Positions 9,077-18,652 of a DNA stretch of 21,617 nucleotides are shown here, piece by piece. The stretch comes from Trichomonas tenax. Taxonomy: Eukaryota > Parabasalia > Trichomonadida > Trichomonadidae. Position numbers and translations under genes: made by a program. A model generated the notes under the pieces. It searched no databases, was not told the DNA's origin, and was given only the letters and a program-made list of their open reading frames with translations. The stretch covers positions 1-21,617 of the forward strand of contig JALKBU010000888.1 in NCBI GenBank assembly GCA_023091735.1, in the 5' to 3' direction. Every line of letters starts with the position of its first letter. Positions within the stretch are counted from its first letter, which is position 1.

Positions 9077-10360
9077 TCACAGATAATTATTATGGTAATC
9101 TTGGAAACTATAGTCAGAATATGATACATATTGGTCCAAAGAAAGATCAGAAACGTTGTCATCGACGTATTGATCGATTCCTTGTTTAATTCTTCGATAA
9201 GATCTAACAATGTTAATTACTGTAAATCCAACAACAATGATGATTAATATTGTTCCAACGGATATATTCGTGTACTTTGTGACCTTTGGAACTTCAGTTT
9301 TGATGTATTCAGTTTGAATTGGAGGATGATGGTCTTTAATCATTGGAACATCATCTCCTCTGACAATAACCTCGGGCGGATCATCCTACTGACCGTCCCA
9401 CGTTGCATCTGGCGTAAATTCTGGTGTAATGCCGTAAAATGGAACCGGCGTTGACTCTAAAGGTGGAATTATGGGTTCTTGTGTCTTAGGTGTTGGCGGT
9501 TTAGGTGGTTCTTCGTGATTTTCAGGAGTGGCTTTAAATGTTGATTGTGGAGTTGTAGAAGGTGTTGTTGATGGAGTCGTAGAAGGTGTTGTGGACGGTG
9601 TTGTTGGATGCGTTGGAAAAGAAGTTTGTGGAATTGGAATATAAAGCGGTTCATCACGTATTTCTGTATCGTATAAGAAGTCAATCACTGAGTTTGTTGG
9701 TCCTGTAGATGAAGAGAAGTCATATTTCAATTTATTATCGTTTTGAAGTTGAATATTGAATTAAAGATAAAGAGGAGACTGAGAAGACTCCAATTCGATG
9801 GTTTCTCTCGAAATGATGGCTTTCCACTCAGCCTCAGAATTTCGATATCCAAACTCTTAAAATTATCATCTTCTATTTTTGTCATCGTATTCGAAATTGC
9901 TGCTGTTGAAGACGCGTGAAGGAAGATGGCACAGAATTTGGAGGGTGCAGTAAGCCTGTAAGACGGCATGAAATAGTGTAAATCGAATGATGTTTGGGTT
10001 GAAAAAAGAGTTCCTTGTGAACACTTAAGTCTATAGGTAGATCCACACCTAAACTGTATATTCCTCGTCGATCGTGGCTGAACGTAAATGTAAACATTTT
10101 GTTTCGATTTGAATACGTCTCTTTTCATCGCATTGGACGCAGACGTGTAATCCTTTACGTTCTGGCTCTCGGTTTCAGCGTATCTATATGCTACAATGTC
10201 TGTATCTTGAAGTTCAAAAAAATAAATCATCTTCAATTCATTAGATTCTCCTGTGATAGCGAAACCACAACCGGCATCTCCGGGACCGCACGAAAATGTC
10301 TGTATTTCAAACGATTTGGTTTCTATGTGTTGAATATTCCAACAAATCAAAGATGAACAT
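9077..10360 (-). pseudogene. Type I membrane protein with Thr/Pro stalk, broken
   Basis: Reading the minus strand, an ectodomain with Cys (SCGPGDAGCGF, RCGSTYRLKCSQG) is followed by a linker, a mucin-like stalk with four TTPS units (about 9555-9615), a Pro/Glu-rich stretch, a membrane helix (VGTILIIIVVGFTVINIV, about 9190-9255) and a Tyr-rich acidic tail ending DYHNNYL. The pieces are separated by lesions. A one-base frameshift lies near 9858-9870; beyond it the frame reads GYRNSEAEWKAIISRETIEL. An in-frame TAA sits at 9761-9763 and an in-frame TAG at 9386-9388, after which the same frame continues through the helix and tail. The 5' end is uncertain: ATG at 10358-10360 is in another frame from the ectodomain. 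The family was not recognised. The layout suggests a cell-surface protein of the kind trichomonads carry in large families. Confidence 0.7.
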
Positions 10361-11539
10361 GTTGAAAATTATATCTTTAAATCATATATTCAAAAGATTT
10401 GGAGTCGATTTTTATCATAAAAAAGCGCTTTTCAAATTGCCTCAAAAGTCGATTTTTAACAATAGTTATGCCCATTAATAATAAATATATTAAATGACAA
10501 CAAAATAAAAAATAATTTTATCAGATTTTTTTTTGAGAAAATTATTTTAAAAAGATATATTTAAATTTTCGTTTATAAATCATATTGTTTACAAAAACAA
10601 TTTGTTGTAATTAAAAAAATCGTTTTGAGTAGATCTAATGCATCATAAATATCAAAAATAAACGTAATTTTGATTTTAAATGATCAATTTGAATTCATTC
10701 AATTCGAACTTGTCACTTTTTGAGCACATTTTTTGCTATTTTTTAATCTAATTTGTAGAGATGCAATTAGCCAATTAATTTATCGTGAACCTCAGAAAAA
10801 TATTGTTTTTCAAAAAAACATCATTTCATTTTGAAAATACGAACTTTTCTTTTGGAATCTGATTAACTCCTTAAAACGTTATCTATGTGCAAAGTAATGT
10901 CAAAATTTATTCAATTCATTTTGTAAATTTTCGAAATCGACTCAAAATATAGACTTTCCAATTCCAGGCAAGGCCACATTTTAACTTTTCAAAGATTTTT
11001 GATTTTTGATAAATTATTTCTGCCCAATATTTTAACTATAGATCAACAATTTGTCAGCAGATCTAAACCTATCATATCAAGCAAAAATATTTTTTAATTG
11101 ATTCAGATTTTGAATATAAGCTCTATATGTGATATAATTACTAGCATTAATTTTTCACAAAAATACAAAAATTCAATTGAGTCCTTTTGTATAGATAATA
11201 TTCCTATATTTAGTGTTTGTAGTAATATTTGATATCTATTGCTATGAATAATGACAATTTTGATCGACAATATTTTTTCTCATAATTTAAAAATAATGAT
11301 GAAAAGGTTCTAATTAGCTATAGAATATCTTAAATTTTTTCTACGCTCGTTGAATAATCAAGCTATTTTTTTTCAATTTTATAAATATGTTATCAAGTCT
11401 TCTAAACATTATGAACAGATTACCATACATTCATATAGCATATATTTATAACGCAAACAAATTTAAAATATATAATTACAAAAATATAATATTAATTAAG
11501 TGAACTATCGAAAGAACAAGATTTTTGATGTTCACTCTG
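10361..11539. other. Long AT-rich intergenic region
   Basis: About 1.2 kb with very low GC and no open frame of note on either strand. A GTCACTTTTT motif at about 10710 recurs near 14807 and in variant form near 1030. It separates two minus-strand pseudogenes and should contain the promoter of the one at 9077-10360, but no clear initiator was found. Confidence 0.55.
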
Positions 11540-13428
11540 CTAAAAACTGGAATTAGATATCAAATAAGTGTGTCTTCTTTCATCATTTCCCAATTCTTTG
11601 ACATTGTATTTCAAGTATTTAATTTCTCCATAAGTTCTTTCACTGACGTGAACGAGCAACGGTGGACATGGTTCAGCGAGTTTCGTTGCTCCTATTTCTT
11701 TGTCCCCCACTACATCGAACACAGCGTTTGTTATTCCGATTAATCCACTTTTGATGCTTCCTGTGTGAACACCGATCGAAATGGAAACCGAATTTAAATT
11801 CGACAACTTTTTGGACCATCGACAGCATTCTAAGAGACGTATTATAGGTACCCTATCCTGGAGCTTTAGTTATTGTGAATAGACCTGTTACGGCGATATA
11901 AGACATCTCACACGTTCTGATTTTAATCATTTCATTATCCAATGATTGATCTAAAGTATCAAAAATTTTGAAAACATTCAAATCAATTCTTCATCTAAAA
12001 TGTGTGCAGTGATCACAACATGAATAATAGAGCCGGCGTCTACTTGCATGGACATATCAAATCCATCCTGGCGTGTTTCTCTTATTTCTTTTGGTATCAC
12101 TAAATTCATCAAGTTGTTGTTTTTTAGCCTTTGTTTTTGATCATTTCTTCTAAATCGTGTGTTTGATTGTTGTCTTTTATGATCATCGCGAAGCTGTAGG
12201 CTGCTGCACACGACGTGTTTTAGTCATCATCGAGATCTGAAAATCCGTGAAGAATCACAACAGCATTTCGTAATTCGTTGTTTTGTCCAGCGATGACAGA
12301 TTCGAACGAGAAAATGCTGTTTTTTGATAATCCTGCAGTGATCTGTTTTGCAACTCTTTCGAGTCTCTCTATTGATGCCAGTTTGTCTTTATCAATCAAT
12401 CTTCGCAGCAAAACTTGTCTCACTGATTCCTGCGAGTTTAATGAATTCATTTTCGTCATTTTAAGAAAAGATTGATTTGCATTTTCAATTTGCAAAAATT
12501 CGTCACACAAAGCAACGCCGCAATTGCTGTAATCACAGACGAATTCCACGACTTCGTTATTCATTGCCCTTCTGCTTTCAGCAATTCAATTCGATGGAAT
12601 TTTTAAAGCGAGTGAAAACCATTTCACGACTGTTTTTGATTTCATCAATGCTTCAGGAGTCACCAATAGCATCAATTTTCGTGTTGTTTCAAGGTGATGA
12701 AGCAGCATATCTAAAGACGGCCTTATAAACAAACAAATGAAGATAATTTGCATCACTAAAAGTTAAACAATCAGCAAATCGTTTGTTTTCACTTCATTTA
12801 AATCCATCGCTTTGTTTTCAAACAGAACCATTCCATTTTCTAAGAAAGGAATAATGTGTCCAAACAAAATATGTTCATAGTGATAAGCATATTCATCGTC
12901 ATAAATCATTATTGATGCGTTCTCTGGATCGAATATCCATTGCGAAACAGAAGTGAATAATGAAACTTGTGCTTCACACGATAAACTGTAATAAACATTG
13001 TGCATAATTCCATTGACAGGAACGGCAACGTCAGTGCTTGTGTTAATGAATTTGCTTTTCGTGTATCTTTCACTGATGTCTGATCCCAATATCAGTCCTG
13101 GTTTGATGTCTCTCGTGCTTGAACCATATAACAAAGTGTTAAAGCGAACTTGGAATCCATCGACAGCATTTAACGATTTCATTCCGATTTCAGTTCTATT
13201 TTTGTAAATGGAGCAATTGGAGAATAATTCTTGGGCCCAAACACAACAACTCGCGGCATCTGAGTAAACAGTGATTGAATATGTGTAAGCGTTCGTCATT
13301 TCGATGATGTCTGTATAATACACTCAAATAGGAGTGATGAATGGCACAAAAGGGGGAACTCTTTTTCTCAAAGCACTTTGGCTTGATACTTTGGTTATAG
13401 CTTCTATAGGCCTATAGGAACAATATAT
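11540..13428 (-). pseudogene. Membrane PAS / class III nucleotidyl cyclase, broken
   Basis: Minus-strand fragments in order form a trichomonad-type membrane adenylate/guanylate cyclase. An N-terminal region (13428-12766) is followed by a hydrophobic helix (LLVMQIIFICLFI, about 12710-12775) and a PAS-like domain (12564-12223; FLQIENANQSFLKMT). Next come the pre-catalytic NNNLMNLVIPKEIR (about 12090-12130) and cyclase pieces: SLDNEMIKIRTCEMSYIAVT, then IGVHTGSIKSGLIG and FDVVGDKEIGATKLA (11540-11806). In-frame stops interrupt it at 13324-13326, 12763-12765 (inside the helix), 12586-12588, 12220-12222 and 11853-11855. Frameshifts lie near 12121-12137, 11978-11985 and 11805. The usual Asn and Arg after GD in the catalytic motif read Ile and Lys. 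It ends with the stop at 11540. cAMP or cGMP synthesis is the family function; this copy cannot make it. Confidence 0.85.
13404..13417. repeat. 14-bp perfect palindrome
   Basis: CTATAGGCCTATAG is its own reverse complement. It falls in the upstream part of the cyclase pseudogene. It may be a chance occurrence. Confidence 0.6.
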
Positions 13429-13431
13429 CTA

Positions 13432-14483
13432 TGGGGTGCAAAGCAATCCAATTTTGCAATTTCGCGATATGAAATCTCTTGAATTTTGATAACCTTATTT
13501 TAACGGACAGTTTTTGCAGCTGCTGAACATTGAACAATGCATGTTGGTTTGTTGCAATGAGCAATACAGCTAACTACATTAAGGGTAAAATACATTCAGT
13601 GAATAAATTAGTCTCAATTACTTATATTTCACAAAGATTATCAGCGAACAAAACTAACTTCGTTTAAACATTCAAGTTTATACGCCAATACATTTATTAG
13701 TGCTATGATATTCATTTGACATCCAGAAACTATCAGTTTTCCAATATTCTTTTTATAATGAATATTGCAGTAATTAGACTTAAGCAGTCTGGTACATATC
13801 AATCATCTAAATTCGATCTGCTTAAGATACATATTGTAGCAAAAGCGGTAATTATCCATCATCCATCTAGTTTACAATTTCGATATCTGAAAATTTGCCT
13901 AGGTTACTTTGTTTTCATCGAATAAAACAAAATTTATATCAAAACTAATTTTGGAGTAACAAAATTTTTGAATTTTATTCTTAAGATATTTTCAAAAAAA
14001 AACACACATGATGTATAATATATAGACGAAAGGTAGATTATCGGTAGTATACAAATGAAGATTCTATTGAGAGAAAAAGATATGTAAATTTTAATAACTT
14101 GCCAAATACAAATATAATCAAATTGCATTAATGGATGTATCATGTATGATATAATTATGATATCAAATGCAAGGGTTGTAAAAATTATTTTGCATTTCCA
14201 GATCGTATCTCGAAAAATTAAAATTGTAATCTACAAAGCTTAGGATGCTTGCAATATGCGGTGTGTCTGCGATCTGAGGGATTAAGCAGCATCTTCAAGT
14301 TATTTCTAAATTTTGAAGTTCTGAAAATTGAATTTTTTTGACCCCATTTTGAAGGCGGCAATCATAGTGTGTTGCTGATGCACCTCTTCGTAAGGCGTGG
14401 CGCTATGTTCTGACGAGATTGATTTTAATTTCGAAATTTCTAGATCGTGACAAATTTTTTAGAGTCATAGTGTATTCTATCGT
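13432..14483. other. AT-rich intergenic region
   Basis: No supported gene. A motif close to ATGATGTATRATATATAG occurs at about 14006 and also at about 7745, suggesting a shared minor repeat. A slightly more GC-rich patch at 14340-14420 has no recognised RNA structure. Confidence 0.5.
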
Positions 14484-14791
14484 ATGGAGGCAGTACTGAT
14501 GCATAGATATATATATCGAGCTCTGCAGAAGAGTGTGCAAAGCAGTGTCTCTCACCATGAAGTTTTATATGACCGACAAACCAAAAAGTGTTTATATTGG
14601 AAACAAAATCAAGATTGGTATGATTATGGCGCTCCAAAAGAGAGTTTTCGTCAATATAAAATCAAAAATACGAGAAATTAAAAGAAATTGATGTTGAGTT
14701 TAATTATAAAACCGTTCCAAAAAAGGATGAAAAGGTGGATAACTGTCCAAAACGATCTGAAAATAAGGAGAAAAAGTTAGAAATAATTTGA
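14484..14791 (+). pseudogene. Possible small hypothetical gene with a frameshift
   Basis: From ATG 14484 a frame runs 65 codons to TAA at 14679-14681, with protein-like content (LYWKQNQDWYDYGAPKE). A frame displaced by one base then continues without stops to TGA at 14789-14791 (KEIDVEFNYKTVPKKDEK, then a Lys/Glu-rich end). Joined, they would make a charged protein of about 100 residues. No domain or initiator was recognised. A competing frame from ATG at 14559 is also open for about 44 codons, so the call is weak. Confidence 0.3.
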
Positions 14792-14965
14792 ATACAATTG
14801 AGCAATATGTCACTTTTTGTTAAATAATTTCCTTTATAATTTTGCTTTCAAGTGAATTACCAAGTTATTTAAAAATCACTTTTAAGAGGGTAAATAAAAT
14901 ATTGTTAGAGATAATCGAATGTTATTCTCTCCAAAAATATATCTACATCGATAAAAAACAAACTA

Positions 14966-14972
14966 TCAATTT
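14966..14972 (+). promoter_or_regulatory. Possible initiator for the SANT-like gene
   Basis: TCAATTT with a presumed +1 A at 14968 lies 40 nt before ATG 15008 and fits a loose YYANWYY initiator. It is not identical to the TCATTTT found at the other three genes, so this is a weaker call. Confidence 0.35.
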
Positions 14973-15007
14973 TTAGTATAAAATAAAAAAATTGACAAAA
15001 ACAAAAA

Positions 15008-15574
15008 ATGACGACGATTGAAGAACTTTTAAATAGAAAGGCGCCTCTTCCTCCATATCCAAAGGAGGCGGTGCAGCAGCCCGTCGTTGCTCAGCCGAAG
15101 CCGGAGCCCGCCGCCAGTTTTGAAGATCCAACAAGCATTTATGCAAAATCAGCGCCATACACATTACTCGATGATTTGTCGATATTTAACGTCATTATGA
15201 AGTATTACGGCGACGGTTTCCATGGTAAGATTCCGTGGTCTTTCTGGCAAACATATAAACGAGTTTCGGGATCAACGAGATCAAACTCAAGCTTGTATCA
15301 TCACTGGAACGGCTCAATGAGAAAGAAATACGAATCTTTTATTACTACAGGACGTCTGTCCGACTGTATTGCCTGGTTAGAAACAGCAATTCAAGCGGAA
15401 AGAGCTCCGATCCCTACAATCCAAGATATGCTGCCACACGCTGGTCTGCCACTCATGCACATGAAATCACAGCCATCTGTGCCGTTAGTTCCGCGTATTG
15501 TTCAGATGGAACAGCCATCGCCTCTTGTTAGAAATGCTTCATTCGTGTCCCCGTATCAGTACTTCCCGATGTAA
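15008..15574 (+). CDS. Pro-rich protein with SANT/Myb-like domain
   Basis: This 188-residue intact protein has an N-terminal Pro/Ala/Glu-rich segment (residues 11-40), a central domain at about 48-112 and a Pro/Met-rich C-terminus ending YQYFPM. The central domain begins YTLLDDLSIFNVIMKYYGDG and contains W77, W80 and W100 and RSNSSLYHHWNGSM (91-104). The acidic-then-aromatic start, spaced Trp residues and a basic final helix (MRKKYESF) resemble SANT/Myb folds, including the Rap1-type Myb domain. This is judged by eye, so DNA binding is likely but not proven. ATG 15008 lies in an A-rich leader (AACAAAAAATG). The coding part is clearly more GC-rich than its surroundings, which supports an active gene. 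Paralogues are likely in other trichomonads. Confidence 0.75.
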   Translation: MTTIEELLNRKAPLPPYPKEAVQQPVVAQPKPEPAASFEDPTSIYAKSAPYTLLDDLSIFNVIMKYYGDGFHGKIPWSFWQTYKRVSGSTRSNSSLYHHWNGSMRKKYESFITTGRLSDCIAWLETAIQAERAPIPTIQDMLPHAGLPLMHMKSQPSVPLVPRIVQMEQPSPLVRNASFVSPYQYFPM

Positions 15575-15637
15575 TTTGTATATTATTATATTATGCTTGT
15601 AAAACTTTCATCATTTTCGATAACAAAAAATTATCAA

Positions 15638-15674
15638 ATACCGCCGCGAAAATAAATTTGGAGACGCGCGGTAT
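15638..15674. repeat. GC-rich hairpin sharing a 13-mer with the 1547-1814 element
   Basis: ATACCGC at 15638-15644 pairs with GCGGTAT at 15668-15674, and the stem extends inward with one bulge. Its right arm overlaps ATTTGGAGACGCG (15656-15668), which is also found at 1759-1771 inside the GC-rich element. It lies 64 nt after the SANT-like stop codon and may be a fragment of the same repeat family. Confidence 0.5.
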
Positions 15675-15864
15675 GAGGCACATTTGCTGGTGGTTATATA
15701 GCGATATAATTTTGTTATCCTCATAAACATATTGTTATTGTTTCAGATTTTATTATTTGATTAATCTTGTTTTTTCTCCTCTCATTCATCAAACAGACAC
15801 CTAAATCTCTTATCTCATAAAGTATTTTGGCTCGAAAAATGAGTTTTTAAAATTTTTAAGCAAT

Positions 15865-15891
15865 TACCCAGTTTCACAATACTTTAGCCAC
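15865..15891 (+). repeat. 27-bp block inverted at 17166-17192 (coding relic)
   Basis: This block is the exact reverse complement of 17166-17192. On the plus strand it encodes YPVSQYFSH, within an open stretch from about 15814 to 15916. The following bases, in another frame (GQKQEVSGILIKVWLFETAL), loosely resemble the peptide downstream of the same motif in the inverted copy. It is probably a remnant of one gene or mobile-element family. Confidence 0.6.
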
Positions 15892-16991
15892 AGGTCAAAA
15901 GCAGGAGGTGTCAGGAATTTTGATTAAAGTTTGGTTGTTCGAAACAGCGCTGGTTCGTTTTTTCCTTTTTTTGAGTCACCTTTCTGTAAACAAGATTTTT
16001 AGTGTCACCATTGAATAAAAATGATGAATGTTGAATTGTGGTTAAGTTAATGCTAAAGGTTATATATGCCATTGTTTCGACTCCTGAAATGCCTTTTTAT
16101 TTTTTCTTTTTCTTTTTGTCAAGAAAAATATATTTTAAATTCCATGAAATGCATTATATATAAGATATACATGGTATAGTGATGTCAAAAAATATCCTGC
16201 TCCTCCGGCAAGAAAATTATTTATTGAAATTTATTATTAGTTCATTTATCATGCTTTTAATTGACCATCATTTCTCCATAGTTAATGGATACTATTTATA
16301 TTATTAGTTAGAATGACTCAAATATGCAGAAAAAAATTTCTCTGATGAAAACAAAAGATTTATTTTTTTTTCAAACATTTAAGAGGGAGAAAATGAAATC
16401 CGAATAATGACTTGGATTTTATAATTATTACATAATGAATGCTGATTGAGCAAATCGTTAAAATAGATATTTTCAATATTTTTCATTCTTTTTTGAAAAA
16501 CGTTAGATTAAGGAGTATTACATAGTGAAAATGTTCCACATTATGAAAATATTTAATTTCAAATACATCCAATGAATTACATTAAAGTTTTTACTAAGAT
16601 CTGATAATTTATTTATATATTGCTTTAGTAGTTATAATTAAGCAGATGATTCCTTGTATGATACTAATAACAATGAGAGAATTAAATTTACATGAATAAG
16701 CATAATCATCATTATTTTGTTAAAATCATCAGTAAAATTTCAAGGTTTTGTTGGACTTGATTGATGTTCTGTGTATGGATGTGCTAGGATTCGCCTGTAT
16801 TTTGCGATTCTGCACTCAAATATGAGAAATTATTGTTTTTCGTGATTGAATAATTTTAGACCTAAAATTGTTAACGGTATGATAATATTTTTATTACAGA
16901 AGCGGATAGTGTATACAATTTATTTGGAGAACTTGAAGTCAAAATTAATGATCATCGTATGAATTTATGAGAGATGAAGAAATTACGTAAT

Positions 16992-17249
16992 TTATGAGCT
17001 GATTTTTTGAAGTTTATTGGTATTCATGTATTGCATGGTATGCGTTAATTCATGCGGAAAAGCCTCAGCTAGCAGTTTACATATGAGTTTGGGGTAAACA
17101 GCGTTGAACCATCCATTAAAAAATGAATCTGACAATATGACATGTAAACACCCAAAAAGCAGGGAGTGGCTAAAGTATTGTGAAACTGGGTATTTTTGCT
17201 CAAAATTAATTTCTTCTGCATCGCACATATTACTATTCAAATTACACAT
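16992..17249 (-). pseudogene. Unrecognised coding fragment containing YPVSQYFSH
   Basis: An 85-codon minus-strand frame starts at ATG 17249. It reads EEINFEQKYPVSQYFSH, then LLFGCLHVILSDSFFNGWF and PKLICKLLAEAFPHEL. The motif YPVSQYFSH is shared at the DNA level with 15865-15891 on the other strand, which shows it is a piece of a repeated family. It has no recognised domain and no initiator and is probably 3'-truncated. A transposon-encoded protein is possible but unproven. Confidence 0.4.
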
Positions 17250-18008
17250 AGGTAAGCCTTAGCATATTTTGGCCGCACATTTGATAAGAAAATATAAAAA
17301 TATTTTTGATGATGTTAAAAAGTTAATTTTTGCTGTAGAGAACGGTAATTACTTATTGGATTGGTATCAAAAATGATCTAGCAATGGAGAAATTATACAA
17401 TCTTGCTTTGGTCAAAACCTGCTGAAAATATATTGTCAGTAAGAACGACAACTACTCACAAAACGCGAGAAGAAAGCTGTAAACAGAGTTGTGGTTAGTA
17501 TGGATATAAAATTTAGTTTCAAAATCATCATTTTGCACGGAGATTTAATAAATAATGTTGAGAATCGGATATTTTCAACTTCGAACTTGGTAGATCAGGT
17601 GCTCATCAAGAAAAGAAAAGAATGGCACCACATCGATTTTTTGCAAAATCTTCATCATTTTCTCGAACAAACCCTTCAGATGATAGCTTTTTATGATAAG
17701 GTTAATAAATTGAGAGGACCTCTTATCGTCTGGTGTGCATCCTTAAAATCTTGATGCTGTTTAAAATAAAATCAAAACATTACTGGCAGCGTCTATGTGA
17801 GTATTACACTCTAATATCAGCTGGTAAACAGAGCATGCAAACTCATCACAAGATACTTGTAGTTTTCTTCATTTGGTAGGTAGTCCTTCATACTATACTA
17901 TTCAATTGTAGTTGATTCGGTCCATTTATTCCGCACAATTTCACATTTTTCCTATGATAATTTTAATCATGTGTTTCAAACAAAAAATTAACTGCCATTC
18001 ATAATGCC

Positions 18009-18116
18009 TAAACTACTTTTTTTAATCTAGGTACTCCTCTCAATTTTTTCAAGGGGGCCCCTCAATATTGTGAGGGACACGCCCGTAGAGTACCTAGATT
18101 AAAAAAATGTAGTTTA
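18009..18116. mobile_element. 108-bp fold-back element with 28-bp arms
   Basis: Arms at 18009-18036 and 18088-18116 are reverse complements apart from one inserted base in the A/T run. The central ~50 nt is GC-rich, with GGGGGCCCC and a small hairpin CCCTCA-ATATTG-TGAGGG. There is no coding content. The size and the terminal inverted repeats suggest a miniature inverted-repeat element. Flanks contain AATG on each side, but too loosely to claim a target duplication. Confidence 0.6.
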
Positions 18117-18534
18117 AATGTTACAAAAAAAGGGAAAATTAGAAAGTAAAAATAGTTAGATGTATACACCCCAAATTACAGTTGCTATTGGATGAAGGCC
18201 ATGTTTGGTGATAAAACTGTTGATATTACAACAATCGAAAAGTTTTCCGGAAATTTATTGGAATAATTTAGAGTCTTGCAGTTGATTATGAAGTCTGCAA
18301 ACTCGAATTCTTTATCTCTATGAGATACAAAATCGTGTGATGCAGTTAATCATCTGAAAAACAATATTTTATTAATGCAAAAATATGTAAAATCATTATT
18401 TCCGCTGTATCTTAATTCAATAGACTCAGTAAGCTGTAGGAATTCATATATCATGCTCACTGGAGGACAGTAAAGCAAAGAACTGAAGAAATGTTCGAAA
18501 TTGAATATTTTGATGTGTAAATTATCAATTTATA

Positions 18535-18584
18535 TTTTTGACATGTAAAATGTAAATTAATGTTTTTGTCATGTAAATTGTAAA
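18535..18584 (+). repeat. Two-copy tandem motif upstream of the PPDK-like gene
   Basis: TTTTTGWCATGTAAA followed by WTGTAAA occurs starting at 18535 and 18563, a 28-nt period, ending 4 nt before the initiator. Its place directly upstream of the likely transcription start makes it a candidate upstream promoter element or factor-binding site. Confidence 0.45.
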
Positions 18585-18587
18585 GTA

Positions 18588-18594
18588 TCATTTT
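18588..18594 (+). promoter_or_regulatory. Initiator (Inr) for the PPDK-like gene
   Basis: TCATTTT with the presumed +1 A at 18590 lies 63 nt before ATG 18653. The octamer TCATTTTG is identical to that upstream of hydE. It supports 18653 as the first ATG in the transcript, although ATG 18707 would also be within reach. Confidence 0.55.
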
Positions 18595-18652
18595 GTCCGA
18601 ACAAAAAATTTCTGATAAATGATTTATAAAAAGTGAAATACATGTTGTGTAG

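Larger units (their letters stand above)
15575..16991. other. AT-rich intergenic region with repeat fragments
   Basis: Just after the SANT-like gene comes a GC-rich hairpin at 15638-15674. A coding relic lies at 15865-15960. The remainder, about 16000-16990, is AT-rich with pyrimidine-rich patches (around 16092-16120) and no supported gene. Confidence 0.5.
17250..18587. other. Intergenic region with fold-back element
   Basis: No gene can be supported. An open plus-strand frame at 17491-17754 begins with GTG, not ATG, and the opposite strand is also open there; neither is recognisable. The region holds the fold-back at 18009-18116 and the tandem motif at 18535-18584. Confidence 0.5.

Noticed and set aside
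13404..13417. 14-bp palindrome as a regulatory operator
   Set aside because: It lies within a decayed gene with no promoter nearby and may be chance, so it is listed only as a repeat.
4987..13428. Alternative genetic code or programmed readthrough in all interrupted genes
   Set aside because: All three stop types interrupt frames, frameshifts are also present, and intact genes have no internal stops.
17491..17754. Plus-strand 87-codon open frame
   Set aside because: It starts with GTG, the opposite strand is also open, and there is no recognisable domain. It could be a relic but cannot be supported.
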